DNA of 64,000 nucleotides, taken from assembly GCA_035236585.1 (NCBI GenBank), contig CP141126.1, positions 64,705,414 through 64,769,413 of the forward strand. Reading direction: 5' to 3'. Made by a program: the position numbers and the translations under genes. The stretch is from Warburgia ugandensis (Eukaryota > Streptophyta > Magnoliopsida > Canellales > Canellaceae). Positions 1 through 12,762 of the stretch are shown here, piece after piece; position 1 is the stretch's first letter, and every line of letters begins with the position of its first letter. Under the pieces are notes generated by a model. That model saw only the letters and a list, made by a program, of their open reading frames with translations. It searched no databases and was not told the DNA's origin.

Positions 1-1776
1 GACACTAACTGGTTGAATAATAATAAGAACATAAAAAGATAGCAAATTATCTAACCCTAATAAAAATAGTAAGTGAGATAAGGATGATCAAACAAGATGA
101 GATCTTGTATGATCAAAAACAATAAGGAAAAAGAAACATCTATGTAGATTAGAGTGTTTATGTATGATATAGATAGTATTTGTATAGATGATATTAAACC
201 CTTAGACATATGATATTTAAAGGAAGAAAGAGTCAGATTATCCTACATAAGGATGATCAAAAGACCATGTAGTATGCACCCTTGATTAGAAAAATGACAT
301 TATACATATGATTTGAGGATATATGTTGATCGAGACTATGGCAGATTTCAAGGAGTAAGAATACCTTATTGAGGTAGGTGGATTATTAAGAATGCCTTTA
401 CATGAAGATACATGTCTAATACATGATCTTATGTTTTGAAGTATTGACATGTATGATACCAATATATTAAGGTAAATACCTCAAATTGAAATATGATCCA
501 ACCAAATGATGAGGAAAATAAGTATTAAATGGTCAAGTTGAGAATTGAGAACAACCCTAAGTGAATAGGAAAGTAGAAAATATTCCAGTCCTAGTTAAAC
601 AGACAGATAGTCTGATATGTATAAGTATTATTTTACATACAAGCTTGGAGGCTTGTGGTTTTGTTTTAAACAGGCATAAGCACAGGGATGCTATGCTAAG
701 AGAGTTAAGAGGGTTTGGCCACCCACTCTACGAAACTTGATGATGTTGAATACCAAGCCTAAGAAAGGCTAAAAGTCGGGTGGGGCAATTATGGGAAGGC
801 CACTACTGTGACAGCCATGGTCCTCCCATAAGGACATGGATATTGTAATTTCCACTGAGAATGGTATAAGTGGATTATTGAACAGTTATCCCAAGGCGTA
901 TTTGTACGAATCGAGGCAAGCATAGTAGTCCTTGATTATTTTGCATTATGATGCATATGAAATTGGCATAGTGAAATACCTTAAAGGATGGCATGATGAA
1001 ATGCTGTAATTGTATATTACCAATATTTTTCCCAGGAAGGGAAAAACCCAAGATATAATGCTTGGCTGAAATACAAATCTCCTATAATGAAAGGAGTTGA
1101 TCAGTTTTGTATGGAAATGATTATTGATTATTTTTACAATTTTAACGGATTTGTTCTTATATACTATGTATGTATAAAGGTGAACACAAATGATAAGGAA
1201 ATGAGATGTTTATATAAATAATAGTGGTCTGTGAATGTGTTTATGATAGAATGAATTATGGGATAGTTGAATATTGAGATTTTCTGTCAATAACTTACAT
1301 TCTTATCCCCTACCAAGCATAGCTTCTTTGAGATATTGTAAATGTTCAAATGTTTACAATATCTCGTATCTGAGAAGGAGACTTAGGAGCTCAAGACTTG
1401 AAGAACTAGTGAAGAATAAGTAATAAGGGTATATCCCTTGAAACATTGTATAGAGAGCATGTATTGTCTTTAGAACTTTGTAATTTGAATTGTGTATTTG
1501 GACAAGTATTGTAAAGATACAAGGGGTTGTGTACTGTGAACCACTGGATGGATCTTGGAAGTTTAATAAAATCATATTCCTTCAATGGAATTTTATTTTG
1601 TACACAAATTGTACTTATGTTATGTATGAAGTGGTGACTTGGGTTTTCAAAACAAGTTTTAAAATAAAAGAATTTCCGCTGCTTTGTTTTGCCAAAAAAA
1701 AAAAATTTACTAAGGGGACGCCCTTGCCTTTGAAAAATATATTATAAAATGTGTTTCAAAAACCCGGGTCGTCACA
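1..1776 (+). mobile_element. 3' part of a long LTR (family B, Ty3/gypsy-like)
   Basis: This is noncoding sequence ending in GGGTCGTCACA at 1766-1776, a typical 3' terminus of plant Ty3/gypsy LTRs that begin TGTGACGACCC. It resembles two other stretches of this window. The text around 680-760 (GCTATGCTAAGAGAGTTAAG) matches 50670-50700. The text around 1290-1400 (CAATATCTCGTATCTGAG) matches 61395-61415, near the end of the LTR at 58871-62004. The left end lies outside the window. No primer binding site follows at 1777, so this is a 3' LTR or a solo LTR rather than a 5' LTR. Assignment to the Del/Tekay lineage is an inference from the termini and the roughly 3 kb length of the better copy. Confidence 0.5.
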
Positions 1777-3771
1777 TACCCTCACCTCAATTTTTGAGGT
1801 GGAGCAATTATATTGACTACCGTGAAATATTGAAGATGGGGGATCATCAATATGGTCCCACTACCTTCACAATTGCAGTGATCTATTGTATTATATTCAG
1901 ATCACCACCTACAATTTCTAGGTGGAGGCCATATATAGATTACTGGGAAATTTTGAAGTGGCATGAGAAATCTCGCCATTTCATCTTAGGGTTAGGATTA
2001 GTACACATAAGCTGACCCAGTTAGCTCTAGGTTTAGAAAGTTAGGTTAGGTAATGTTTGGCTGAAGACGTTCAACTTAGAGCTTATTGGGAGGTAACTTG
2101 AGGGTTTAGAGTCTACATCATTCCACTTTCTTATAGAATCCTATGTTTTCAAACATTAGGGACAATGTTTTATTCAGATTGGGGAGTGTAGATGCACTAG
2201 AGATTTTGAATTTTCTTGAGTTTTTAAAAGAAAATTTTTGAAAAAAAAAAGAAAAAGAAAAAGAAAATTAGAGTTTTTAAAATAGAGTTCCCTTACTATG
2301 ATGAGAACTGGATGTTCAAAATTTAGTAAATATACTATTTTCACCTCTTTATGGGAATGCATATGATTAGTTTTGTATGTCATTCATGTGTTGAAGCATT
2401 TTATGAAAGTTAATTCTTGGAAACCATTTACACACAACGCATAATCAAGACTAATATAGAGGTATGACTTAGAGACCCTAAGGAAAACTAGTGAAGACTT
2501 ATAACCTAGTGAGAGTTTGAGACTATCTTCTTTTAGAGAGTTATAAGTAATTCCCTAAATCCTTCAGCGTACATACATTAGTGTGATCCTGTTATCATTG
2601 TTTTGGTTAAACATTAAGAATAAATAAGAGTAATAGCTTTAATTCCAAAAATTTATTGAATCTGATAGGCTTTAGGAAACCTAGGAAATAATATAGGCTA
2701 TCCTTGCTCAGCCCAGAGACATAAAACCTACCCAATATAGTATACCACTAGTTAGCCTTTTGAGCCTATTATTAAGCCTTTTCTTTTTTAACCCCATTCA
2801 CCTTAAACCAGTAAAATAAATAACCACTACCCATCTTCAAATTGAGTAGAGTAGAAAAAAATTCAAAAATAGGACAAAAAGTCAAAGAAGTGAGAAAAAA
2901 TAGTTGTCTTTCTTCCAAAGAAAAGAAAGAAAGAAAGAAAAGGAACGACCAAAGTCTGAAAGAGAAATTCACTTCAAGTACAAACCTAAAAGAAAAGTTG
3001 TCGTAGCAGATATTCATTGAAGTCATCTACTCATTTTTTAACCTTTGAATTCTTTATACCTTTCTTTTCTAAACCTGTCCTAAGCCTACATTTCATCCTA
3101 GTTAAAGACCTATTGATCTTAGGTGAACATAGCCTTAAAGAGGAGATAAAAAGAAAGAATTAAGGTAAAAGACCCCTAATATCCTTGGTGATAACATCCA
3201 CTCTTAAGGATCACTTTCCTTTATCTCATGAGCGTTTAAAAGAATTATGTGAACCATCAGATGTTGGAAATGGTCACATAATAAGAGAAATATGTTTAAA
3301 CCCCTTATCTGAGAGTTTTATTTCTGAGTGTATACCTGTGAGGATTTGAGGTCAAGGCATATTTCCAATGGAATGTAAGCATATCCAATTAGAAGCCAAG
3401 ATTTATGTGGCTGTACACACACATATGCACTCTGAGGAATAGCTCAAATAAGATGTGTTTAATATGTGTATGGTATGTAAAATTGTCAAATCCTCTTCAT
3501 TAAGTTGTGAAAAAAAAGTCAATTTGCTAATGAATGAGGATTCTCTAAGATAAAATAGGGGACTTGACCTTGCTAAATTTTGTGGATATATTCACCGCAA
3601 ACCCTTACGAGGCCTAACTCGTCCACTAAGGGTAACCTAGGGGTTAAAGGGCTTGTTACATGTGCTAAATGCAATCGTTAATACCTACGAAAGTGGCACT
3701 TTGTACCAATTTTGTGTAAAATAGTTGTCTGCATATTTTGCTCGGGACTAGCAAAATGTTGATTGGGGGTG
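1777..3771 (+). mobile_element. Internal 3' end of a Ty3/gypsy element, without intact coding
   Basis: At 2064-2097 the sequence reads like the end of the pol frame seen in many plant gypsy elements: a GACGTT...TTATTGGGAGGTAA pattern in which the TAA is the stop. About 1.6 kb of untranslated sequence follows. Just before 3772 come the words CTCGGGACTAGCAAAATG and a purine run GATTGGGGGTG, which fits a polypurine tract abutting the 3' LTR. Positions 1790-1970 contain an imperfect duplication of about 115 bp (a GGTGGAG...GACTACTGGGAAAT-like word occurs twice). No reverse transcriptase or integrase frame survives, so the left part of the element is lost or was never present here. Confidence 0.5.
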
Positions 3772-5862
3772 TGTTAAGTGTTAAATTTTGGCTAAAAGAC
3801 CCTTAGTTTAGCATTCAATTAGATCATCTAACCATTCAAAAGTGCAAAATTTAGCTTAATTTTTAATTTAGATCAAATTGACTATCCAAACTTTAATTTT
3901 TCAAAATCAACGGTCAGATAATCATTAGAGCTTATTAGATGATTAATGTGCAATTTAGATTATTCTAATTTACTCTTTTATTTTGCAGATCAACTAAAAG
4001 AGATTGGATGGCTCGGATTTAGTCTCAATGTTGCAAATTAGTTTGAGGTTTCCTAATGGAAGAAATGTTTCCTAATAGGAATCTACCTCTTCAAGGAAGG
4101 AGGTGGAGGAAGATTAGGAAAGAAAACAAACATTATAAAGAGGGAAACCATATGAGGGAGCAGAAAAAGTTTTTTATTTATTTATTTGTTCTTATTTGTT
4201 TAGTTTTTTTTTCTCTTGCTTTCCCAAGTCCTTTGATATGCTTTTCTCTTAAGCTCCATTCCTCTAGTTACATTCACCCTATCTCCACACCATCTCGTTT
4301 ACAACACCACCTTCCTGTTTTTTTTTTTCTCTAGTGCATAGCCTAGGAGGCTAATTTCAAAACCGTGTGATGGCACCTATCCTCCATCTTCCCAACCACC
4401 TTCCCTGTTTGTCTAGATCGTCCCAATTCCACCACCGCCAGTCACCCATATCCTATTTGCTTTCTTCCAGGACCAGCACAGGACTAGGCGTCGCTTTTCT
4501 TTGCCCAGTCCTTCAACATCCAGCATGTCTTCATCTTCCCATTCCAAGTCGGTGATCAATGCCCAAGCATCATCTTCCCCATGCCCGAGAAAGCCCAATC
4601 ATTTTCTATTTCATCACATCCACCAGCGATGCCTAAAAAGGGCGTAGTTTTTCCTTCATCGGACGAACACACCACTGGGCCTCCAAGACAGCTCCCCATT
4701 CCAAACTCCAGACAACCTAGGCATCCTCTCTGAAAGCCCAGCACTAGCCCCTGCCTCCATCAAGCCAGACAGAACTGGACGATGCCTAAATTAGAACCAG
4801 ATGATGTCCGGCTCCAACCTCTTCCACAAGCCGCCCAAACAACGAGCCAAGCACTAACCCAGATCAATGGCAACCACTCTAGCCCAGGAATCTGCACCTC
4901 ATCTCCTCCAGGAAAAGTCGTCTTCTCCGGCAATCTCCTCTGGTTTTACAGGAGTTTTTAATTGCCCTTGCAAGATTAGTTCAAATTACATTTCATCTCC
5001 TTTACTATTGGTACTCCAGTTTTATGTTATTCTAAATCTAGTAATTCAAGTTTTGTGCTATTCTGTTACTGTTTAACAATTAACGGTTCTAATTTAACCA
5101 CGGATAACATTTAAATTCTTGCCTATTTTAATTCAGAAGTTCAATTAAATTTTATGGCATGTTTTTAGGATAGTTTCTAGAGTAATTACTATTCTTGATC
5201 TTCATTTTGGATTCTGAAAATAGATCTAAGCCATTAATCATGAAATTCCTTAATTTGATTAGATCTCTAACAATTTGAAGAATGTGACAAATTTATCCAT
5301 CAAATAACTAATTCAAGACATGTTGAATATAGTGATAAAGGTTGATCAAAGTTTTGGAAACATGAAGTGAAGAAATTGAACAGAACGTAAGATAGGGAAT
5401 TAGATTTTCTGAAATTTTCTAGTTTTAGTTTTAATTAAGGTTTTATAGTTTCTTTTTTTGTTCTTCATGGAATTAGACTTCCAAAATTTCATTGGTAAAC
5501 TAAAGAGAGAGTGGGTGGATACCAGATTTTTCCTTTTCCTTCAGCGTCCCTAATCTTTTCCCATTTTTGAGTTGTCAACTGACATGGGACAGCTGGATGA
5601 TGCATGTCGAGCCTAGCTCCACACGATGCAAGTCGTCTACCGCATCAAAAACCAAAGAGGTGGAGATGCCCTTATCAATTTGGACCCCCCTAAATTTGTG
5701 AAATTTTTTGGGATTTCAATCTCCATTTTGGGCAAAATTTTTGAGTTTTTTAAGGGGGTCACTTCCTTGAAATTCAATTACTAAGTAATTTAATTTTTAA
5801 TTTTATTACAATGAAAATATTTTATAATTATCTAGAAATTAACTCAAAATTTGTGGTTGTTA
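3772..5862 (+). mobile_element. 3' LTR of family A (degraded)
   Basis: The LTR begins TGTTAAGTGTTAAATTTTGG at 3772, directly after the purine tract. Its first 230 bases match the reverse complement of 45985-46221, the start of the complete solo LTR further right. The two share the ATCAACGGTCAGATAATC-like block and the TTTTGCAGATCAAC block. A second shared block is CATCATCTTCCCC at 4566-4578. The right end is not directly visible. I set it near 5862 because the intact copy is 2,100 bp and a TTGTGGTT word near 5852 resembles the TTGCGGTT close to the 3' end of the intact LTR. Short open frames at 4056-5076 are C- and T-rich LTR sequence, not genes. Confidence 0.55.
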
Positions 5863-6699
5863 CACTAAGAATCCTCACCCTTGGCCAATCATCTCCCATG
5901 TATAAATGTCCAATTCTAGTAGCTTAAGAGATCTCTAATGATGCTTCAATCTTGACCATTAAGTCCTCTATGACTTGCTGATTTTTTACAATAGATTTTC
6001 TATTTTTAACTTTTCATTTTTTCCTCATTTATAACATAACATTTTCTCCACTTGAAAAACATGTTTCTAAAAAATAAGCGAAAAATGTGTTATTACATTG
6101 TACATGTGAGGGTGAGAGAGATCGAGTGATTAAATCTGCATATGGACCACCATTGCATGAATTTTTTTAATTAAAAAATAGGGCAAAAAACATGTGATCT
6201 TGTCTTGGACCTGCATGGCTTCAAGTGAAAGCTTAGTAGGTTTCGACTGCATGCATGCATGAAAAATTTGCCAACTTTGCATGTGACAATGGCAAGCCAA
6301 AAGGTGGTCGCTTGCAATTTCTAATTAATACACATACCCACTCCACACTTAAAACTATTAGAGCATAGAGCATTGCTTCTTAACTTGAACCAAGCTATTC
6401 AAAATTTATCCTAGCTTGATCTGAGCAGTGTGTTTTCATCTGATCTTGATCTGTGATTTAGAAGGTTGATTGGCTCGATCTAATCCTTTATTCTTTTAGC
6501 ATCCTTTGATTTACAACCTACAAAATGTAGAAAAAATGCTAATTAATATTATTTTATGTGGTTTAATGCATACATACCTCTGAATGTCTATCTAACCCTA
6601 TAAATACATCAAATTAAGGTTAAATGACAACTAATTATTTCAATGTAAATCTATCATATAAATAAGAAAATGAATAATATAATGCACTAAAACAATGCA
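5863..6699. other. AT-rich noncoding stretch, nothing recognised
   Basis: No long open frame, repeat family or RNA gene was recognised here. The only local pattern is a short GCATGCATGCATGC run near 6250. The base composition resembles the surrounding decayed retroelement DNA. Confidence 0.4.
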
Positions 6700-7745
6700 A
6701 AAAGTTAGTCAACACCTTGAACATATATTAGAGTGTGTGAAAGTATTTTACACATAGGACATGACCTTACTTATCTGGATCAATTAATGGACATTATATG
6801 TGAAGTGTTACTCAATATACATAACCATGAATACCCTTGGACTTGAAGAAACTCCACACACACACACACACATAAGATTTAATATATATTTTTGGTATAC
6901 TGGCAATGAAACCTATTCAAGGTTAATTCTAAGTGTATCATGACACTTATAAACTCATAAAGAATATAGAATATTGTATTTCTAACATAGGACCCCCTCT
7001 CTTATAGAAAAAGATATTTAATACAAACCATATAATAAATAAATTAGAAAGATCTAAGGGAGTTTCTAGAAGATTATAAAGTTCATTTAGATGGGGCCCA
7101 TTATATTTAATTGTACAAATGTGACTAGCCTAGGGGCAAGTTAGTGTGCATTTAGAAGGTTCTTAGGAGGTCACACTTAAATAGCTAGATGGAGTCAAGC
7201 TAGATTGAAAGTTTCCTATTGTCAAAATAGTATTAACAGAATGGATTAGAGGATCAAATCCACACAATCAGAACTATTAGAATCAAAATGGAGGCATAAA
7301 ATCCACATAGATAATAGATTAAAACATCACAATCTATATCCAATCTAGATGTGGATAACTTATTTATGGATAATCCTTTTTTTCTTACTAATTAGTAATT
7401 TATTGTTCATGGCCATTTTCATGATGTTGCAATAAAGTAAAACCATCAACATAAAACTCCAAACCTAATTCCACAAAATCACCAAGTAAAATAATGTGAA
7501 GAAATAAGAAAGGAGTAGAAAATATAAATTCAATTTATCGAAACCAAACTTGAAATTAATGAACGAAAAGGCAAAAAAGCAAAATACAATCCCAAACCCA
7601 AACTTAAAGCAATGAAATCACTAAGTAGAAACCCAATTCAAATAGCTAACAAAATAAAAAAGAAGTAAGACAATCTTCCAGGAACCTATTAAAATCTAAG
7701 GCCATCTCTCTCTCTCTCTCTCTCTAGAGAAGGCTATGCATGTTT

Positions 7746-7890
7746 GTTAATGTTTCTATGTAAGAAGTGGAGAGAGAGTTGGTTGAGTGGTAAACATTGG
7801 ATAAATCAAGACAATAAGTACATATTTCTTAATGTTTGTGTATAAGAAGTGTAGAGAGAATTGGCTGAGTGGTAGATCTCAACTCATAAC
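7746..7890 (+). repeat. Short tandem duplication (about 82 bp period)
   Basis: TTAATGTTTCTATGTAAGAAG at 7747 recurs as TTAATGTTTGTGTATAAGAAG at 7829. Each copy is followed by GAGAGA..TTGGNTGAGTGGTA. The last word resembles a tRNA A box, but no B box follows, so I call only a local duplication. Confidence 0.5.
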
Positions 7891-7935
7891 TATTGGACAA
7901 AAGGATTCCTCCCAAACCCACAATTAAACCAAGCC

Positions 7936-8121
7936 ATTAAAATAGAGTCATGGAAAGCACTTGGTCACATAAAGATGATTCATTATTAGTAGGAAATGGA
8001 GAAGACGAGGAACAAAGAAATTCTCTATATGTAAATAGAGCTCATATCTTGAGCAACAAACTACTCTCTCTCTCTCTCTCCTCAAACTTTTGTTTAGTAA
8101 CTCCCTCCCCCCCCCCCCCCC

Positions 8122-8187
<66 letters not shown>

Positions 8188-8824
8188 GGAATCAAGAGCT
8201 CCAACTTCTTCTTAGAACCATCATAGAATTGGATGCAAATGTAGGTCTAGCTATTGACTAGATTAAAATAGAGTCATGGAAAGCACTTGGTCACATAAAG
8301 ATGATTCATTATTAGTAGGAAATGGAGAAGACGAGGAACAAAGAAATTCTCTATATGTAAATAGAGCTCATATCTTGAGCAACAAACTACTCTCTCTCTC
8401 TCTCCTCAAACTTTTGTTTAGTAACTCCCTCCCCCCCCCCCCCCCCCGCTCTCTCTCTCTCTCTTGTTGGAATCAAGAGCTCCAACTTCTTCTTAGAACC
8501 ATCATAGAATTGGATGCAAATGTAGGTCTAGCTATTGACTAGATTAAAATAGAGTCATGGAAAGCACTTGGTCACATAAAGATGATTCATTATTAGTAGG
8601 AAATGGAGAAGACGAGGAACAAAGAAATTCTCTATATGTAAATAGAGCTCATATCTTGAGCAACAAACTACTCTCTCTCTCTCTCCTCAAACTTTTGTTT
8701 AGTAACTCCCTCCCCCCCCCCGCTCTCTCTCTCTCTCTCTCTCTCTCGTTGGAATCAAGAGCTCCAACTTCTTCTTAGAACCATCATAGAATTGGATGCA
8801 AATGTAGGTCTAGCTATTGACTAG
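7936..8824 (+). repeat. Near-identical tandem triplication, about 281-326 bp units
   Basis: Three head-to-tail units start at about 7937, 8263 and 8544, each beginning with TTAAAATAGAGTCATGG and ending with GCTATTGACTAG. By eye the units differ almost only in their microsatellites. The C run and the following (CT)n run are longest in the first unit (CT tract to about 8182) and much shorter in the second and third. Such identity implies very recent unequal exchange or replication slippage. Each unit happens to be open in one frame, giving similar 73-103 residue reading frames. They are low-complexity and have no protein character. Confidence 0.9.
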
Positions 8825-9659
8825 AGTATTAGGCCCTTGAAAGAGAGGGATGTGGAAGAGGAGAAAGAGACTCATGGCAAATAGAGTTCAGAAGGGGAGA
8901 GCTAGGATAGGGTAGTTAGTGCATTTTGGGAGAGATAGAGAGTGAAGACCATCTTGAATAATTAAGGAGAGAAATGGATGGACTTTGTCACCTAGGGCAC
9001 TAATAATTTATTTTCTAATTTTCCCTTCTAAATGAATATCTGCAGATTTATCTTGTAGATCATAGATTTGTTGGATATGATCATTCTGATCCATTAGATT
9101 TGTGGATCTCAATTCTTCTATTTGAAGTCTACAAATTTCAAATGGATAGACAGATATCCACAAATTTTAATTTGTGCAATATGAGAATGACTTAGAAATA
9201 ATTCTCTCTATATAAGCAACACAATAGGGAGAGAGTGAAAAAAATTGCCAACCCTAGTGTGATTCTCTTTTTAAGAAAAATGATGGCACTCTTTTCCCCC
9301 TTTTGACTCTCAAAAGCTAGAACTTGGAGCCACCTCCAAGAAAAGAAGAAGAAGAAGCCCAAGAGCATGGATTATCGAGTAGTGGCGAACAGACTAGAGA
9401 GATTGTCTTTGCAATTTTAACAATGTACACCTCTAATCTATTCAAGTTTAAATAATGTTAAGGAAAATGATTCAACAAATTGGTACTAGGAAAAAACTTG
9501 CAAGAACTTAGAGAAACCTCAAGGTGGGAATAATTTGAGAGACTCAAAGTTGGGACTACTTTGAAAGAGTGAAAGTAAGTGCCAAGGTTAGGCCAAAACA
9601 TTAGAAATCCTTGTGTTTGCATTGTTTGTTTGCCATTGGTTGCATTTTGAAGAATAGAG

Positions 9660-12600
9660 TGTAATGACCTATCCCTTCGTTAGATCCTTGCCCAAGTATG
9701 GTCCATCACATCTTGTACTTCATGGTAATCTATATGTGATGTAGCCTTCCTCAAACAATCATATTTCACACAACCAATTACAAGAAATGCCATTGTCATT
9801 CAATAACACACACGCGTGCACGCGCGCACACACACACATATTTGATAACAAAATAATCATCCACTTCATAAAGGGAGTTCAAATGATTCTCAATGATTAC
9901 ATATACCAACTACAAATTCATAAATAAATCCTAAATAAATACAAATCTCATTTCTCATTATGTGATATGCTCGTGAAGTGCAAGACGAGGAGATTGAACT
10001 CGTGCAGAGTCTCAATACTCAGTTTATCTTGACACAAGTGCACAAGAGGTCTTATGGCTTGGCTCAATTGAAAGGGGGAGAGAGGGGTGAGCTTTGGGGA
10101 AAAGCTCAATGAGGGCCCCTTAAAAAGTAGGTCTAAAAACTTTGAACAACCAAGAAAAGGAAATCCATAAGAGTTAGAGCAAGAAATAGACATTACACAT
10201 TGAAAGCTTATCAAAGTAATAGTGTCCAACTGCAATATATCATGATCATGTCTAAATGCATACGCAAAAAGATGGTCTCCACAAGGCAAAAGGCATCATC
10301 ATCATCCCCGCTAACACTAACTCCCTACCACAACATATGGCCATGCAACATGACGACTTCATTGCTTTCTAGTTTGTCAATCAAGGATTCTCACATAATC
10401 TGAAGTCTAAAATATGTCTTAGCCACATCTAGCCTCAATATAATTACTCGTCGGATTCTATATCCCCAAGAGCTTCACATAGCTTGAGATATAGTCGAGT
10501 CATGCCTAACCTCAATCCAATCACTTGTTGGGCATTACATGCTCAAGAGTCTCACGCACTCTAATGTACATGGCTCACATCATCCATGGGACTTACATAG
10601 TGCCATAACCGCTATCATCATAACCACATTCATACCAGTCAATTGCTCATACCATCCATGAGACTTCATAATATCATATCCATCTACATCATGCCCTAAA
10701 ATGCAAAATAGAAATAATGCAACAATATACATGTTTAAATATGTGTTCAATGACACAAAATTCTCAATATTAGTCACGTAACAATAACATGATAATGCAT
10801 ATTCATTTCATTATCCTTTTCATCACAGTTCTAAAAAATATAAGCATTGACATAATGCACTAAGTTTTAGCTAATTTAGATGCTTATAATAAAACATATC
10901 CATATCGAATCAACATTGACAAGCATTTCATGAGATCACTTCCTACCATTAGCAAAATATTCAACATCACAAACTTTGCAAAGCCATTCAATGCCTCCAA
11001 CTAATAGACCATCATATTCATAAGTCCAATCATAAGCATTGTCTGCTAATTAAAGTAAATTCCTATTTTGGAAAATTTTAAACTCATCCAAAGTTAATTT
11101 ACATGAAATACTCTACTCAATGTAAAGTTAAAGCTCACTCGCCACCATTCCAACACTCTACAAATGCCATTATTTTGAGACTATCAAGAAAATCACAAAT
11201 CACAAAATTTTGATGCCAACAAGCGTAAACTATATTTTTCTAAAACACATTCATAGGTTACTTGCAGCCTCTCAATCATTCTATCAATCATTTGCATGGA
11301 GGCCTGTCTAGGTTAGAAAACTAAAATTTCATGGGTTATAAGATCCAACCAAGAAAATAACACACAAAGATTATGATTCTTATGTTTATAAGTAGACCAT
11401 ATAAAGGGCATGTAAATACCTAAACCAAGTCAATTTATGGGCATCTTGCATGCCACAACCTGAAACAATCATGGACTAAAATGGGGTCCAAAAACCATAC
11501 ATACAAAGGCATTTTTGAAGTTCAAACACTTAGCATATCAAGGCATTTCCAATGGTCAAACCAAACATGTATAGAGGCTTGTTTTATGTCAACATTGATT
11601 GAAATCAAGGGTCATTCAATTGTTAAAATTGAACTCATTTATGGGCATTTAAAAAACTAAACCAAATAATCCAATGACTTTTGGATGCAAGGGGTAAACA
11701 TATTCATGGCAATTTGAAGGGCCATCATCTAACTAAATCAAAGGCATCTTAAATGCCAAAACTAAGTGATTTAAGGGCAACTTGGATGCCAAAAGACAAG
11801 GTCTCAAGGCCACCTTTTAGAAGTTAAAATGAAATATATCATGATAGTTCAAGGAAATTAAAAACCCCACATCAATAGGGATTTGAAATTTCAAGCCTAG
11901 TAAATTTAAATTTGTGACTAAATTGGCATATTCTCTTGGAATTCATTAACAACCAACAAAATTTACATGACAAATTTAAGTAAAAGTACACTAGAACATA
12001 AATCTCAAGCATCCATTTCAACAACACATCATTCCTCATGATTTCAAACATAAAATATACATAGATAATAGATTTTCAAGGTTTTAGTAGGAAAAATGTG
12101 ACTAACTGTAAAATAAACAAGAAATAAGCCACAACATTCTTGAAACTAAAGCACAACAATCCCTTAAAGCATGAAACTTAAGCAATCTAATTCATAACCC
12201 AACATATCCACTTCATTTCCAAGTTAAAACACATCATAAAATCATTTTTCAAGTTTTCAAGTTTCAACTCCTCCTTCAAGCTTTTTCCTAAGTTTCTTTT
12301 TCAAGTCCACCATCCAAGCTCCTTCTTCCTTGCTTCTCAATGATTAGATGTGGGTTTTGAGTTGAGAAAAGAAATTCTAAGAATAGGAGTGGGAAATGGA
12401 AGTGAAAATTGGAGAAAAGATGTCGAGAAATGAGGTTTAGGGAGCTTCCTTTCGGGTTGGCCCTTCTTAGGGTGAGAAATCTCCTCCTTGAAGAGGATAG
12501 CCCCTGAAGGCACTACTTTTCTTACAAATTTGACAATTTTGAAGAAAATGATCACCATGTCCATAGTCCTACTAAAACTAGTTCCTTCCTCCTCTTATGC

Positions 12601-12762
12601 TTGTGGAGCTACTTCAAGTCTTTTGAAACTTCTTGCAATCCTTCCAAGGTCAATTTCAAGTGTTTCTTTGCGAAGTTTGTCAAAAGCATCATTCAAAATG
12701 ATGGGTCCCATTGACATAATATGAAAATTAATAATAATTTAGGAAAAATTAGGGCTCTGACA
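9660..12762 (-). mobile_element. Long LTR, about 3.1 kb, minus strand (Ty3/gypsy-like, probable solo LTR)
   Basis: Read on the minus strand the element starts TGTCAGAGCCCTAATTTTTC at 12762 and ends GGGATAGGTCATTACA at 9660. These are TG...CA ends of the type found in plant Ty3/gypsy LTRs. The length of 3,103 bp is almost the same as the LTR at 58871-62004. Its interior has degenerate repeats (CATCCATGGGACTTAC near 10583 and CATCCATGAGACTTCA near 10653), in the same relative area as the tandem units of the other LTR. The flanking pentamers are TAGAG on the left and TTAAG on the right, only a 3 of 5 match, so the target duplication is unproven. No coding survives. The open frame at 9948-10289 is incidental. 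Confidence 0.5.

Larger units (their letters stand above)
6700..9490 (+). mobile_element. LTR family C copy 1, with PBS-like 3' boundary
   Basis: Positions 6700-7220 match 54250-54720 in order, sharing ATATACATAACCAT, CTATTCAAGGTT, TTATAAACTCATAAAG and GGGGC(C/T)CATTATATTTAA words. Positions 7145-7225 and 9240-9480 match 57725-57800 and 57930-58150. The shared unit is therefore one repeat family present twice. Near 9478-9490 the sequence reads AATTGGTACTAGG, and the second copy has TTGGTAATAGAGC at the equivalent place. Both resemble the initiator-tRNA primer binding site TGGTATCAGAGC, so the boundary is probably the 3' end of a 5' LTR. Between 7230 and 9200 copy 1 carries sequence that copy 2 lacks, including the tandem triplication. 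The left boundary is uncertain. The Ty1/copia lineage is a guess. Confidence 0.4.

Noticed and set aside
7750..7880. tRNA-like A boxes (TTGGCTGAGTGGTAG)
   Set aside because: No B box, no acceptor-stem pairing and no cloverleaf could be drawn. It is a local duplication.
7950..8778. Three similar plus-strand open frames of 103, 88 and 73 residues that look like a small gene family
   Set aside because: They are by-products of the tandem triplication and contain microsatellite-encoded serine-leucine runs. There is no domain, and frame length follows the CT run length.
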